Assembly: GCA_025924495.1 (NCBI GenBank) | Contig: JAICIG010000045.1 | Location: 1-25,783 of the forward strand | Direction: 5' to 3' | DNA from: Pirellulales bacterium | Lineage (GTDB): Bacteria; Planctomycetota; Planctomycetia; Pirellulales; JAICIG01 | Length of the DNA stretch: 25,783 bases | In this document: one piece after another, positions 25,435-25,783 of the stretch | How the letters are laid out: the number at the start of each line of letters is the position of its first letter | Position numbering within the stretch: position 1 is the first letter of the stretch | Position numbers and translations under genes: made by a program | Notes under the pieces: model-generated | Told to the model about the DNA's origin: nothing | Seen by the model: only the letters and a program-made list of their open reading frames with translations | The model's database searches: none

Positions 25435-25783
25435 CTACACCGCATCTCGGGCGGCGAGGATGGCGGGGATGATGGAGAGCATTTGGGCATCATCGCTGAA
25501 GGGAGACAGGACGTAAGATTTGAGAGCCGCGATCGGCACGCCGTGGTCGGTGGTGCGATAACAGTCGGTCATGGAGAGGAGCACGCCGCGGCCGGCCAAC
25601 GCATCGGCGTGCAGGCGGCGGAAGATGCGGCGGTTCAGTTCGTTATACTTGAGCACCTGCGGTTGATAATTGGCGTCGGTCAGTTCGCGCTCGAGCTCCT
25701 CGGCGGCGCTGGCGCCGGCGGGATAAACGCGGAAGAGTGTGACGCCGCCGACGTTGTCGCCGTTGGTCACGACCAGCTCAGGG
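25435..25783 (-). CDS. C-terminal part of a PLP-dependent (group II) decarboxylase-like enzyme
   Basis: The frame is open to the right edge and gives the last 116 residues, so the start lies outside the window. LVVTNGDNVGGVTLFRVYP, KYNELNRRIFRRLHAD, GVLLSMTDCYRTTDHG and VPIAALKSYVLSPFSDDAQM resemble the small C-terminal domain of pyridoxal-phosphate decarboxylases of the glutamate/tyrosine/aromatic amino acid type, in which a TxxxxxxxLR-like strand and a terminal helix follow. The PLP-binding lysine would lie upstream and cannot be seen, so the specific enzyme cannot be named. Confidence 0.55.
   Translation of the reverse strand, partial: PELVVTNGDNVGGVTLFRVYPAGASAAEELERELTDANYQPQVLKYNELNRRIFRRLHADALAGRGVLLSMTDCYRTTDHGVPIAALKSYVLSPFSDDAQMLSIIPAILAARDAV

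Overview
The window looks like chromosomal DNA from a GC-rich member of the Planctomycetota, probably a Pirellulales-like lineage. I judge this from a DUF1559 pseudopilin-like protein, an ECF sigma factor paired with a Ser/Thr kinase that has a planctomycete-style N-terminal region, a secreted enzyme with a LEPR-like N-terminal motif and DUF4214 repeats, an LRR remnant of a type common in this phylum, and a small membrane protein ending in NPYASP. No rRNA, tRNA, CRISPR array, integrase or intact transposon was seen.

Left part (1-5.2 kb): a truncated SMC/RecF-like AAA ATPase is preceded by a 56-codon ORF in the same reading frame, separated from it by one TAG. Next comes prolyl-tRNA synthetase, whose real start is a GTG well inside the long ORF, with a good promoter and two palindromes in its leader. 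A secreted Gly/His/Tyr-rich protein with a TPR-like C-terminus follows. It converges on the helicase gene across two back-to-back intrinsic terminators.

Middle-left (5.2-10 kb): an Upf1-like SF1B helicase with a DbpA-like N-terminal domain, then divergently an O-methyltransferase and a five-helix membrane protein. After these lies a small gene graveyard holding an M28-peptidase tail and a shortened LRR protein.

Middle (10-14.3 kb): a DUF1559 gene with a clear sigma-70-like promoter is followed by a tiny lipoprotein gene whose start is broken or non-canonical, then a terminator. A 2.8-kb gene for a large uncharacterised protein, possibly frameshifted near its start, lies upstream.

Right (14.4-25.8 kb): a 7Fe-type ferredoxin lies divergent to an ECF sigma factor-kinase operon. 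Then come the LEPR/phosphoesterase/DUF4214 protein, a convergent hairpin, a DUF4230-C45 acyltransferase operon, an M48 membrane metallopeptidase, a decayed ORF, an outer-membrane beta-barrel protein, and the C-terminal end of a PLP-dependent decarboxylase-like enzyme running off the window.

Most genes are ordinary housekeeping or lineage-typical genes. The least explained items are the small ORF-ATPase pair, the 921-codon orphan, the DUF4230-C45/TPR pair and the hairpins in the proS leader. I see no multi-gene system that I can claim as new with confidence.
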